Shown here piece by piece: positions 33,757 through 41,941 of a stretch of 64,000 nt of DNA. Numbering within the stretch: position 1 is the first letter of the stretch; every line of letters begins with the position of its first letter. The translations under genes and the position numbers were made by a program. Source of the DNA: JBGLNJ01 sp034434835 (lineage in GTDB: Bacteria; Chloroflexota; Anaerolineae; Fen-1058); contig DAOTXX010000119.1 of NCBI GenBank assembly GCA_034434835.1, positions 1 to 64,000 of the forward strand, written 5' to 3'. Below the pieces are notes generated by a model, which worked only from the letters and a program-made list of their open reading frames with translations, was not told where the DNA came from and did no database searches.

Positions 33757-34683
33757 GTGAGCGAGCAAATTGTCACATTGACTGCCGATAGCAATGCCAC
33801 GCGGCTCGACCGCTTTGTTGTTCAAGCCTTGCCGGAACTCGCTCGGAGTGCGGTTCAACGGCTCATCGAAGAAGGACGGGTCACCGTCAACGGCAAGACG
33901 GGCAAGTCTGCATATCGAGTCCGTGCGGGCGACGTTCTCGTCATTCACGTCCCACCGCCTCGGCCTGCTGAAGCGCAAGCTCAGGTCATCCCGCTCGACA
34001 TCGTTTACGAGGATGCTGATCTGATCGTCATCAACAAACCGGCAGGCATGGTGGTGCACCCCGCTGCCGGTCATGACTCGGGAACGCTGGTCAACGCCTT
34101 GCTCTCGCACTGTCCTGAACTGCGTGGCGTAGGCGAAGAGATGCGCTGGGGCATTGTGCACCGGCTCGACAAGGATACGTCCGGCCTCATCCTTGTGGCT
34201 AAAACGGGAGCCGCTCGCGAAAACCTTCAACGTCAATTCAAGAATCGCAGCGTGGCTAAAGTGTACCTCGCGCTGGTCGAGGGACATCTCACGCCCCCCC
34301 AAGGTTTGATTGATGTTCCGATTGGCCGCGACAAGGTTCGGCGCAAGCGCATGACTGTTGTGCCGGACGGCCGTCCCTCGCGCACGATGTATAAAGCCAT
34401 CGAGTTCTTTGTCAAGAGCCAGAGGTCATATACACTCGTCGAAGTGAGACCGCAGACCGGACGCACCCATCAGATTCGTGTTCACCTGGCCTGGCTCAAG
34501 TTTCCGGTTGTGGGTGACACGGTGTACGGTCATCGCCGCAAAACGACGTTGCCCCTGAAGCGGCATTTCCTGCATGCACAATCGCTCACCTTTCGATTGC
34601 CATCCGATGGGCGCGAGGTCACGTTTACGGCGCCCCTGCCGTCCGATCTTGCTAGCGTCCTCGAAGCATTGAGGCGATCTTAG
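33757..34683 (+). CDS. rluD: Ribosomal large-subunit pseudouridine synthase, RluD family
   Basis: The 308-residue protein has an N-terminal S4 RNA-binding domain (RLDRFVVQALPELARSAVQRLIEEGRVTVNG) and the RluA/RluD catalytic domain. The catalytic Asp is in HRLDKDTSGLILVAKT, and RPQTGRTHQIRVHLAWL follows. It isomerises uridines in helix 69 or related sites of 23S rRNA. I chose a GTG start just after GCGAGG; the frame also opens 16 codons earlier. Confidence 0.92.
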   Translation: MSEQIVTLTADSNATRLDRFVVQALPELARSAVQRLIEEGRVTVNGKTGKSAYRVRAGDVLVIHVPPPRPAEAQAQVIPLDIVYEDADLIVINKPAGMVVHPAAGHDSGTLVNALLSHCPELRGVGEEMRWGIVHRLDKDTSGLILVAKTGAARENLQRQFKNRSVAKVYLALVEGHLTPPQGLIDVPIGRDKVRRKRMTVVPDGRPSRTMYKAIEFFVKSQRSYTLVEVRPQTGRTHQIRVHLAWLKFPVVGDTVYGHRRKTTLPLKRHFLHAQSLTFRLPSDGREVTFTAPLPSDLASVLEALRRS

Positions 34684-34719
34684 CTGCTATCAGCCATCAG
34701 CTAACATGGGAGGAATGAA

Positions 34720-35532
34720 ATGAGAGAAATCACTGTCGCGGTCGTGCAGATGAAGCCTGTCCTCAACGAGATGGAAAACAATCTCATCCAAATCTCAGAG
34801 TGGATCAAGAAAATCGCCACGGCGCAAAAAACCGACCTGATCGTTTTCCCTGAACTGTGCACGACCGGCTACGAGTGCGGCGTGCGCTTTACCGAGCTGG
34901 CCCAACGCGTGCCGGGCCCAACGGTCAATCTCATCGCTCAGCGCGCCAGTGAGTTTGGCGTGCACGTTGCGTTCGGCATGGCGAGCAAGGAAAAGGTCGA
35001 AAGCATCTTGTTCGACTCGGCAGTGCTGGTCGGCTCGGATGGCGACCTGGTCGGCGAGTATCGCAAAGTTCATCTCAAGGGCGAAGAACGGCTGGCGTTC
35101 CGTGCGGGATTCAGGTTCCCCGTTTTCGAAACCGAGTTTGGCAACGTCGGGCTGCTCTTGGGCTGGGACCTGGCGTTCCCCGAGGCCGCGCGCACGTATG
35201 CGTTGGATGGGGCCGACCTGCTGGTCGTGATGGCGAATTGGGAACAGCCCTATAGCGAAGAGTGGCGCACGTACTTGCTTTCGCGCGCATACGAGAATAC
35301 GTGCTTTGTTGCAGCGGCCAATCGCATTGGTCAGGATGCGACGTATGCGTTCTTTGGCGAAAGCATGATCGTCAGTCCGCGCGGTCAAATCTATGCGTCA
35401 GTGGATGCCGATGTCGAAGGTTATGCGGTCGCTCGGATTGACCTTGACGAAGTGCGCAAGTACCGTGAAGAATTCCAGATCCTCCAGTGTCGCTTGCCGA
35501 ATGCCTATCGTTCCATTGTGCGAGTGTACTGA
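34720..35532 (+). CDS. Carbon-nitrogen hydrolase (nitrilase superfamily) lacking the catalytic Cys
   Basis: This 270-residue protein has the nitrilase-superfamily alpha-beta-beta-alpha fold. The catalytic Glu45 (VFPELCTTG) and Lys116 (YRKVHLKGEE) are present. The nucleophile position, normally G-x-x-IC-x-D-x-x-FPE, reads GLLLGWDLAFPE with Gly148. Codon GGC is one base from TGC. If real, the protein cannot form the thioester intermediate and may be a pseudoenzyme or binding protein; a sequence error is the alternative. It lies between rluD and the threonine aldolase gene with close spacing. Confidence 0.85.
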   Translation: MREITVAVVQMKPVLNEMENNLIQISEWIKKIATAQKTDLIVFPELCTTGYECGVRFTELAQRVPGPTVNLIAQRASEFGVHVAFGMASKEKVESILFDSAVLVGSDGDLVGEYRKVHLKGEERLAFRAGFRFPVFETEFGNVGLLLGWDLAFPEAARTYALDGADLLVVMANWEQPYSEEWRTYLLSRAYENTCFVAAANRIGQDATYAFFGESMIVSPRGQIYASVDADVEGYAVARIDLDEVRKYREEFQILQCRLPNAYRSIVRVY

Positions 35533-35569
35533 CAAGATGACGGGGTGACAAGGTGACACGCTGACAAGG
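35530..35569 (+). repeat. Five tandem TGACAAGG-type 8-mers before the aldolase gene
   Basis: TGACAAGA, TGACGGGG, TGACAAGG, TGACACGC and TGACAAGG run without gaps from the previous stop codon. The last copy merges into the AAGGAG SD of the aldolase gene. Confidence 0.85.
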
Positions 35570-35576
35570 AGATAAC

Positions 35577-36638
35577 ATGGCCTTTATCAAAAACGGAAAG
35601 CGCATCGTTGACTTGAGGAGCGATACGGTCACGCAGCCTACACCCGAGATGCGCGAGGCGATGTTCAAGGCTGAAGTCGGCGATGACGTGTTCGGTGACG
35701 ATCCAACGGTCAATCGCCTGGAGGAGATGGCGGCCGAGCGGATGGGCAAAGAGGCCGCGTTGTTTGTCGCCAGCGGCACGATGGGCAACCTCGTCGCGCT
35801 GCTGACGCATTGCCAGCGCGGGCACGAAGTCATCCTGGGCGACTTGGCGCACACGTTCGTCAACGAAGCCGGTGGTTCGGCGGCCTTGGGCGGGATTCAT
35901 CCACGCACGATCAGGAATCAGCCGGATGGCACGCTGTTGCTGGCCGACATCGAAGCGGCTATCCGTTCCGAGAACGTCCACTATCCGCGTACTCGGCTGA
36001 TTTGCCTGGAGAACACGCACAATGCTTGCAATGGAGTGCCGCTCAGGGTCGAGTACATGCAAGCGGTCGGAGAGCTGGCGCGCTCGCGGGGATTAAAGTT
36101 GCACGTAGATGGCGCGCGTATCTTTAACGCGGCCGTTGCGTTGTGTGTGGATGTGAAAGAGTTGGTGGCCCCAGCGGATTCGGTTCAGTTTTGCCTATCC
36201 AAAGGCTTGGGATCGCCAGTGGGATCGCTCTTGTGCGGCACACGCGAGTTCATCCATGAGGCGCGGCGCAATCGCAAGATGGTGGGCGGCGGGATGCGTC
36301 AGGCGGGCGTGCTCGCTGCGGCGGGCATCGTCTCGCTAACCAAGATGGTTGACCGGTTGGCTGAGGACCACACCAACGCCCGGCGATTGATGCACGGCAT
36401 CAGTGAAATCCCTGGTCTGGTGGCCGAACCGGTGCATACCAATATCGTCTATTTTCGACTCGCGCCTCAAGTCAGGATGAGCGAAGCTGAGTTTGTGAAA
36501 GCATTGGGCGAGCGGAACGTGCGCTTGCTTTCGCTTGGCCCGCGCCGCTTTCGCGCGGTGACGCATTGCTGGATTGATGCGCAAGACATCGAGATCGCGC
36601 TGGAGGCGATGCGGGCTGTGATGAAGCTTGACGGATGA
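35577..36638 (+). CDS. ltaE: Low-specificity L-threonine aldolase
   Basis: This PLP-dependent fold-type I enzyme of 353 residues starts VDLRSDTVTQPTPEMREAM, the classic threonine aldolase start. The Schiff-base Lys is in FCLSKGLGSPVGSLL (near residue 206). It splits L-threonine or L-allo-threonine to glycine and acetaldehyde. Its expression probably shares the transcript with the nitrilase-like gene. Length and motifs are ordinary. Confidence 0.93.
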   Translation: MAFIKNGKRIVDLRSDTVTQPTPEMREAMFKAEVGDDVFGDDPTVNRLEEMAAERMGKEAALFVASGTMGNLVALLTHCQRGHEVILGDLAHTFVNEAGGSAALGGIHPRTIRNQPDGTLLLADIEAAIRSENVHYPRTRLICLENTHNACNGVPLRVEYMQAVGELARSRGLKLHVDGARIFNAAVALCVDVKELVAPADSVQFCLSKGLGSPVGSLLCGTREFIHEARRNRKMVGGGMRQAGVLAAAGIVSLTKMVDRLAEDHTNARRLMHGISEIPGLVAEPVHTNIVYFRLAPQVRMSEAEFVKALGERNVRLLSLGPRRFRAVTHCWIDAQDIEIALEAMRAVMKLDG

Positions 36639-36667
36639 GGTGAGGCGTGGTATAGTTTCGCGCGCTT

Positions 36668-36742
36668 GGGGACGTGGTGTAGCTGGCCTAACACGCGGCC
36701 CTGTCAAGGCCGAGAACGCGGGTCCGAATCCCGTCGTCCCCG
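36668..36742 (+). tRNA. tRNA-Asp (anticodon GTC)
   Basis: A complete cloverleaf is visible: 7-bp acceptor GGGGACG/CGTCCCC, D arm GTGT/ACAC, anticodon arm CGGCC-CTGTCAA-GGCCG with anticodon GTC, variable AGAAC, and T arm GCGGG-TCCGAAT-CCCGT. The discriminator is G and the CCA is not encoded. The accessory element starts just downstream, so this is the probable integration site. Confidence 0.95.
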
Positions 36743-36812
36743 CTTGAAGTAAAATTGACTAGACAGGGCAGCCTGGGAAGACTGATGTCAACCCAGGTTT
36801 TGCTTTAACTAC

Positions 36813-36849
36813 AAGCCCACTGGTGTCACTGACGCCAGGGGGCTTTGCA
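36813..36849 (+). terminator. Hairpin terminator after tRNA-Asp
   Basis: AAGCCC-CTGGTGTC pairs with GACGCCAG-GGGCTT around ACT, with one mismatch and one G-T pair, followed by TTTGCATTT. Confidence 0.75.
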
Positions 36850-36878
36850 TTTAATGGTCCGACTTGCAGGAGAGTGTT

Positions 36879-37154
36879 ATGCCGAAAAAGGAAACTTGGC
36901 GGAAGCAAGACGTGCCCGCGAATCTTCAATTCTTCTCCATCGCGGAAGTAGCACTCATCATGGACGTGAGCGTCCGACTGGTGCGCCGGTGGGTCGAAGA
37001 GGGTTTGCTGCCGGTGTTTCACATCGGGCCAGGTAACCGGCTGATGCGCGTGCGGCGTCAGGATTTGGAGCAGTTCATCGAAACGCACGTTCGGACACGT
37101 CAGGTGGAGAGCGCCGTCAATCGCGGAGCCACTACGCGCGATGATACGACATGA
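36879..37154 (+). CDS. Excisionase-like helix-turn-helix protein
   Basis: The 91-residue protein starts at the ATG with AGGAG 6 bases upstream. It has the HTH_17/MerR-like excisionase domain: FFSIAEVALIMDVSVRLVRRWVEEGLLPVFHIGPGNRLMRVRRQDLEQFI. Such proteins act as recombination directionality factors or as small regulators. It is the first gene after tRNA-Asp and heads the accessory block, supporting an integrated element. No integrase is present next to it. Confidence 0.75.
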   Translation: MPKKETWRKQDVPANLQFFSIAEVALIMDVSVRLVRRWVEEGLLPVFHIGPGNRLMRVRRQDLEQFIETHVRTRQVESAVNRGATTRDDTT

Positions 37155-37172
37155 AAAAGATCAGGTGACGAT

Positions 37173-37580
37173 ATGGGCGTCATCCATTTTGGCGACTTGG
37201 ACGAAATGCTCAACGAACTCCAGCCCGGCCAAACAGTGCGGGTGGCCGTGCTGGATGTGACCGAGCAGACGTTCAAAAAGTACGGCGTTCGCAGAGCTGG
37301 TATCGGCGTCCACGTGCGAGCCTTTGCCGGTGAGCACATCTTGTCCTGCTGCATTCCCGTCACCGCGCTCCAGATTGTCGGTGGCGTTCCGCATCGCGAA
37401 CATGGTCAGTTCCAGGAGTACATCACAGCGTGGGACAAAGCCAACTGCTGTGCTGATCAAGTGAAAGCCTATCTGGCTGAACGAGGTTTCGATGTGCGGC
37501 CAGGCGTCATTGACCTGGGCAACGCAAGGCCGATGGTCGGAGGATGGGCCAAGAGACCGCAAGAAAGGAAACCGACATGA
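37173..37580 (+). CDS. Unknown protein of the accessory element
   Basis: The 135-residue product begins MGVIHFGDLDEMLNELQPGQTVRVAVLDV. It looks soluble and mixed alpha/beta, with five cysteines (CC, CC). I do not recognise a family. Its stop codon overlaps the start of the next gene by ATGA. Confidence 0.6.
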   Translation: MGVIHFGDLDEMLNELQPGQTVRVAVLDVTEQTFKKYGVRRAGIGVHVRAFAGEHILSCCIPVTALQIVGGVPHREHGQFQEYITAWDKANCCADQVKAYLAERGFDVRPGVIDLGNARPMVGGWAKRPQERKPT

Positions 37581-38341
37581 CGATAATGAAATGCACGTTA
37601 GCTGCGCAAAGCGTGGCGCTGGCTTTGCTCTTGACAGCCTGCCAGGCATGCGCGTCTACACCCGGCGCTGCCGAGACGTCGCCCCAGCGCGATACTGCTA
37701 CACGGACTGCTGAATCTGCCGAACTGGCGCCGCTGGCGACGGCAACGCCGACTGGCGCGCTACCCCCAACCTCACCTTCGCCTGCTCCGACCGCAACCAT
37801 GACACCCACGCCACAGGCAACGGCGACAGCGACTGCCACACCATCGCCAACGATGTCGGCGACTGTCACGCGCACGGCGGGGATTCCATGGGCGGGCAAG
37901 GTGACACCTGGCCAGCCTGTGCCGGATGAGGTCATCCAGTCCATCACCGCCAGTTGGGATGAGATGTATCGAGCGCTGTATGACTACCAGAGTGTCAAGG
38001 CCAACGGCCAGCCATCTGACCAAGCCTGGTGGACAGAACAGGTCAAGCGATTCTTCATCGGCGCAGCGATGGCGGACTGGCAAACAAGCGTCGAGGACTG
38101 GTTCAAGTCAGGCGCGACCGGCGGGCCGGGTTGCATCGAGAACGGTCGTTACACTTTGACCGTCAAGCAGTGCACATCGGACACCGAGTGCGTGCTAGAG
38201 ATCAACGTGCAAAGCGGCCAGTGGTGGGCGTATGATGTAGCAGAGAAACAGTTCAGCAAAGCGAATGTGGTCAAGCCGTTCCAGTGGCGTGTGGTGATGC
38301 AGTATGACGTCGCCAGCGGCCAGTGGAAGTTCAAATCATGA
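37577..38341 (+). CDS. Pro/Thr-rich lipoprotein of the accessory element
   Basis: The 254-residue product has a signal peptide ending in LLTAC (lipidated Cys near residue 22). A long Thr/Pro/Ala stalk (about residues 45-100) precedes a globular domain of about 150 residues (TASWDEMYRALYDYQSVKANGQPSDQAWW... QWRVVMQYDVASGQWKFKS). The domain resembles NTF2/SnoaL-like or Tim44-like accessory domains by length and ending, but that is a guess. It is expected at the outer face of the membrane. Confidence 0.65.
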   Translation: MTIMKCTLAAQSVALALLLTACQACASTPGAAETSPQRDTATRTAESAELAPLATATPTGALPPTSPSPAPTATMTPTPQATATATATPSPTMSATVTRTAGIPWAGKVTPGQPVPDEVIQSITASWDEMYRALYDYQSVKANGQPSDQAWWTEQVKRFFIGAAMADWQTSVEDWFKSGATGGPGCIENGRYTLTVKQCTSDTECVLEINVQSGQWWAYDVAEKQFSKANVVKPFQWRVVMQYDVASGQWKFKS

Positions 38342-38391
38342 CCGGCGAAACGAGCCGCACCATGTCCACTGATGTTGTGGTGAGGTGAGGG

Positions 38392-39447
38392 ATGCGACCG
38401 AAGCCATCTGTCTGCTCAAAGCAAACCAGGGTGATCGCCCTGGGTGGACTGGCTGGTATCGTGCTGGCGGCGCTGCTGGCGGTCTCGTGTCAGCCCTCGC
38501 CGGAGCAATACGCCGCGGCCACCGCAACCCTGATGGCGGCCCAGAGCGAGGATCGCCTGCGAATCCTGGCCGTCACCGGCGAGGCTGAGCGGCTGGCGAC
38601 CCGCGAAGCCAGCGACCTGATGGTCAGGCTCACCAGCGCCGCCGCCGAGGTGCAGGCGAAACAGACTCAGGTCGCGGTGGCTGTATTCGCCACCGTGAGC
38701 ATCGTCAATGCCACTGCCACCGCCAATACACAAATGGCCCAGGCCACCGCCACCGCCGTCCCGCACCAGGCCGGCCTGGCCCACGCCGAAGCGACTTCGG
38801 ACGTGTTCAAGGGGTGGGCCGTGGCGATTGTCCTGGCCGCGGGCGGCAGCGTCGCCCTCGTGCGGATCGCATGGCACACCGGCAGCCTCCTCAAGCGCGA
38901 AGCCATGACCGTGCGGCGCGATGCGCTGGGCAACGCGCCCGTGCTGGTGGACGGCCATCAGGTACGCAATCCCGACCTGATGGTGACACCCGCCCTCACG
39001 TCCGAGCGGCAGGCCGATTGGCTGTGGCAATTGTATCGCCTGTGGCGCATGGCGCGCGCAGGTGAGGTGTTGCAGAACCCCGGCTGGACTGTGCAAAAGA
39101 ACGATGAGGGTGTGCTGCCGGACAGCTACGCACAATTGGCCGAACGCAACGCACAATCGCGCACGATGGCCGCCGCGATGCGGCCCGAACTGAACGCGCA
39201 GAAGAAACGAGAACGTGTGCGATTGCTTCAAAAAGGTCAGCGCGGCCCGGCGGGTTTGCTGGGCGCGCCGTCGGTCGAAGTGATCGCTGACACAGACGAT
39301 GCCGCGCGTGTCGCCAAAGAGATCTCGGCTTACCTGGAGCGATCACCGCAAGTCATTGACCAGCCTGTTCCGGTCCGTTCCGAGCCGATCCCGCAAGGCG
39401 CCCCGACGGAGATAGAGATCGCCGAGAGGCTCAAAGGATTGACGTGA
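38392..39447 (+). CDS. Membrane-anchored Ala-rich coiled-coil protein with internal TM segment
   Basis: The 351-residue protein has an N-terminal hydrophobic segment with a lipobox-like LAVSC near residue 33 and an Ala/Thr-rich coiled coil (residues 40-130). A second hydrophobic helix lies near 143-160, followed by a cytoplasmic C-terminal region of about 190 residues with helices rich in Arg/Glu. The next gene overlaps its stop (GTGA). The arrangement recalls membrane components of a DNA translocation or surface complex, but there is no recognised family. Confidence 0.6.
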   Translation: MRPKPSVCSKQTRVIALGGLAGIVLAALLAVSCQPSPEQYAAATATLMAAQSEDRLRILAVTGEAERLATREASDLMVRLTSAAAEVQAKQTQVAVAVFATVSIVNATATANTQMAQATATAVPHQAGLAHAEATSDVFKGWAVAIVLAAGGSVALVRIAWHTGSLLKREAMTVRRDALGNAPVLVDGHQVRNPDLMVTPALTSERQADWLWQLYRLWRMARAGEVLQNPGWTVQKNDEGVLPDSYAQLAERNAQSRTMAAAMRPELNAQKKRERVRLLQKGQRGPAGLLGAPSVEVIADTDDAARVAKEISAYLERSPQVIDQPVPVRSEPIPQGAPTEIEIAERLKGLT

Positions 39448-40163
39448 AACTGCTCACGCCGATTGCCTTGTTCATGCTGGTCACGCTTGCGCTGTTGGCG
39501 TTCTCGCCCACGTCTGCGCCTGCGAGAGCTGGCGACCCGACGCTCGACGCAGCGCTGTATGCCATCGCCCAGGCCACGGCGCGCGCCGCCGAGACGCGCC
39601 AGGCGGCCGAGGCGACTCGCCAGGCGGCGCAGGCCGAAGAAGCGCGAGCGCGCGCAGCCGCACAGGCAACATGGGTGGCCGAATCGTTACAGCAGACGCG
39701 GACAGCGGCTCGAGCGACGGCGACCGCGCACAGCGCCGCAGCCACCGCCACCCAAGAAGCCTGGAACCTTCGCGCGACAGCCGAGCAGCGTGAGCGCGAG
39801 AACGCGGCTCAGGCCACGGCAACCTCTGCGGCCCTGTCGGCCCGGGCGACGGCGACCGTCGCCGCGATCTCGGCGCAGGCGACCCGGCAGGCCCTCGAGC
39901 AACAGGCCAGCGCAGAACAGAGAGCGCGTTGGCTGACCTGGGGGTGGTCGCTTCTCCAGGTCGCCAGTCTGGGCATTGCGCTGGTCGGCGGAACGACCTG
40001 GGTCATCTGGCGCATTTACACCAGGCGCGAGGAGCGCGAGACCGGGAGGGATGCGCCTCCCGCCGACGACGAGATCCCTGGCATCCCGCAGCCGGATGTG
40101 GTGTATAGCCCGCGTGCCGCAGAAGTGATCAGTGACGCGCTCGGAGCAAGACATGAGCCATAA
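39444..40163 (+). CDS. Signal-peptide coiled-coil membrane protein
   Basis: The GTG start overlaps the previous stop codon. The 239-residue product has a signal peptide (about residues 1-29), then about 130 residues of Ala/Gln/Arg/Glu/Thr coiled coil (repeats of AxATRQAAE and ARATATA). A C-terminal membrane helix (WGWSLLQVASLGIALVGGTTWVIW) and a short tail follow. It looks like a shorter paralogue of the upstream protein. The HerA-like ATPase gene starts inside its end, implying a physical link. Confidence 0.6.
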   Translation: MKLLTPIALFMLVTLALLAFSPTSAPARAGDPTLDAALYAIAQATARAAETRQAAEATRQAAQAEEARARAAAQATWVAESLQQTRTAARATATAHSAAATATQEAWNLRATAEQRERENAAQATATSAALSARATATVAAISAQATRQALEQQASAEQRARWLTWGWSLLQVASLGIALVGGTTWVIWRIYTRREERETGRDAPPADDEIPGIPQPDVVYSPRAAEVISDALGARHEP

Positions 40164-41700
40164 CTGGTTGGCCATCGCCAGAAACCCCAACGCTTCACAC
40201 GCCGAAAGAGCCCTGGTGCGCTACCAGGTGCGCGCGCTGTCCGGGCAGATCGGCGAGCAAATCCAGTTCGCGCTCGCCCAGCGATTCTATGATCGCAAGG
40301 GACCGGATCGGACGCTGCGCATCCCGCTCGTGCGCAAGGTGGTCGCCGTGCTGCCCGACTATATCATCGTGCAAGTGGACGGGACCAGCATTTTGCCTTT
40401 CAGCAAAATGCAGATGATGAGCCGCGACACGTGCGACAAACTCTCCATCGCCGCGCAGCACCGCGTCTATGCCATGGACTATTTGCCGCCCCTGCAGGCC
40501 GGCGGCCCCTTCCTGTATGGCCTGTTCTACATCGTCGCGCTCAATGATGCCCCGACCGGGGCAGACTCTCTGCCATCTCCTACCCCAACGCTGGACACGC
40601 GAGTTGACCTGGACCTGTCTGCGATCCCGGCGGGCAGGCTGATTGTCCCCATCGGTCGAACGGCCGAAGGCGACCTGTTCGAGCCGCTGACCGAACTGCT
40701 GCACGTGATGGTCGTCGGCGAAAGCGGCAGCGGCAAGAGCAACTGGCTGACCGCGGCGCTTGGCGCGCTGACCGACAAGAACACCCCCGACCAGGTGCAG
40801 GTCGCCCTCATCAGCCCCAAGCGCGCCGAATTTGCCGCGTGGGCCGGCTCGCCGCACACGTGGACCTCAGACCGCTGGCCGGGCGGGATCGCCGCCACCG
40901 CCGACGAAGCTGATAGGCTCATCCTGGCGCTGCGCGCCGAGTTCGACCGGCGCGACCAATTGTTCGCGCAGACAGGCGTCAAACATCTCGACGACTATAC
41001 GGCCCGCACCGGACAGCGCCTGCCGCGCCTCCTGGTCATCGCCGACGAGATGCTCGACCTGGCGCTCATGGCTCCGCGCGGCTCCAGGATGATGGCCCAC
41101 CTGGCCGGCTTGACCTCGGTGGCGCGCTCGCATGGCTTTCACATTTTTCTGGGCAGCACCAAGCCGCGCTTCGACGTGCTGCCGACGACGCTGACCGACA
41201 ACATTGACCATCGCATCTGCTTTCGCGTGGCGACCGCCCACGCCGCGCGCATGGTCGGCTGCCCCGGCGCCGAGTCCATCCCGTATGACGCCAAAGGGCG
41301 CGCCGTCGCACGCCTGGGCGGCCGGCTGATTCACCTTCAAGCGTTCCTGGCGCAGGAGGTCGAGGGTAGAGTTCCTGCCTCTGCGCCCGCGGCGCCGGTC
41401 AAACCGCAGTCTATCTCTGCGCGCGAAGCGCAGCTCGTCGCGTTCGCGGTCGAACGGCTCGGCGGTCGGTTCTCGATCAATCAGTTGTATGGAGCGTTTC
41501 GAGGCGACGGGTGGTCGGGTGATGCGCTGCGGGCGCTGGCGCGTCAGTGGGAGGAGCGGGGCTGGTTGAGCGCGCAGGCCGAGTCCGGTCGAGGGCGCGC
41601 CGGGGCGCGGATGGTCAGACCCGAGCTGGAGCAACTGGCGCGCGCGGCCCTGTCCAGCGTGGAGGCGGTCGGCACTCCCGCGCTGGAGCGTGGACGGTAG
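40153..41700 (+). CDS. FtsK/HerA-type ATPase of the accessory element
   Basis: This 515-residue protein has Walker A GESGSGKS at 189-196 and Walker B LLVIADEMLDL (Asp-Glu at 298-299). HGFHIFLGSTKPRFDVLPTTLTDNIDHRICFRV is the typical FtsK/TraB arginine-finger region. The C-terminal 110 residues look like a winged helix (LVAFAVERLGGRFSINQLYGAFRGDGWSGDALRALARQWEERGWL). It lacks membrane segments; the two upstream membrane proteins may serve as its pore or anchor. A role in DNA transfer or partition of the element is likely. It is only distantly similar to the ATPase at 5999. Confidence 0.82.
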   Translation: MSHNWLAIARNPNASHAERALVRYQVRALSGQIGEQIQFALAQRFYDRKGPDRTLRIPLVRKVVAVLPDYIIVQVDGTSILPFSKMQMMSRDTCDKLSIAAQHRVYAMDYLPPLQAGGPFLYGLFYIVALNDAPTGADSLPSPTPTLDTRVDLDLSAIPAGRLIVPIGRTAEGDLFEPLTELLHVMVVGESGSGKSNWLTAALGALTDKNTPDQVQVALISPKRAEFAAWAGSPHTWTSDRWPGGIAATADEADRLILALRAEFDRRDQLFAQTGVKHLDDYTARTGQRLPRLLVIADEMLDLALMAPRGSRMMAHLAGLTSVARSHGFHIFLGSTKPRFDVLPTTLTDNIDHRICFRVATAHAARMVGCPGAESIPYDAKGRAVARLGGRLIHLQAFLAQEVEGRVPASAPAAPVKPQSISAREAQLVAFAVERLGGRFSINQLYGAFRGDGWSGDALRALARQWEERGWLSAQAESGRGRAGARMVRPELEQLARAALSSVEAVGTPALERGR

Positions 41701-41792
41701 CGTGGAAGCGTGGATGCTGAACGCCGGAGCGTGGACGGTAGCGTGGAAGCGTGGATGGGAGCGTGGATGGGCGTGGGAGCGTGGGAGCGTGG
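41685..41792 (+). repeat. AGCGTGGA repeat array upstream of the ParM-like gene
   Basis: A 32-base direct repeat occurs at 41685-41716 and 41726-41757, with a 41-base period. About eight AGCGTGGA/GCGTGGGA words continue to 41792. It covers the end of the ATPase gene and the gap before the actin-like gene, the position of parC in ParMRC systems. Confidence 0.7.
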
Positions 41793-41849
41793 ATGCCTGA
41801 GAAGGCGTCACATCGTGTGTGCATCCACGCATCGGCGCGTCCAATTTCT

Positions 41850-41935
41850 GATGGCTGATTTTTGATTGCTGATTGAGGATTGAGGATTGAGCAATCTACA
41901 ATCAGCAATCTACAATCAGCAATCAGAAGAGGACA
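41850..41935 (+). repeat. Interspersed AATCAGC/AATCTAC words
   Basis: TGATTGCTGATTGAGGATTGAG and repeated CTACAATCAGCAAT words form partly complementary blocks. They end at the ribosome site of the actin-like gene. The same 7-mer is expanded inside ileS. Confidence 0.7.
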
Positions 41936-41941
41936 AACAAG

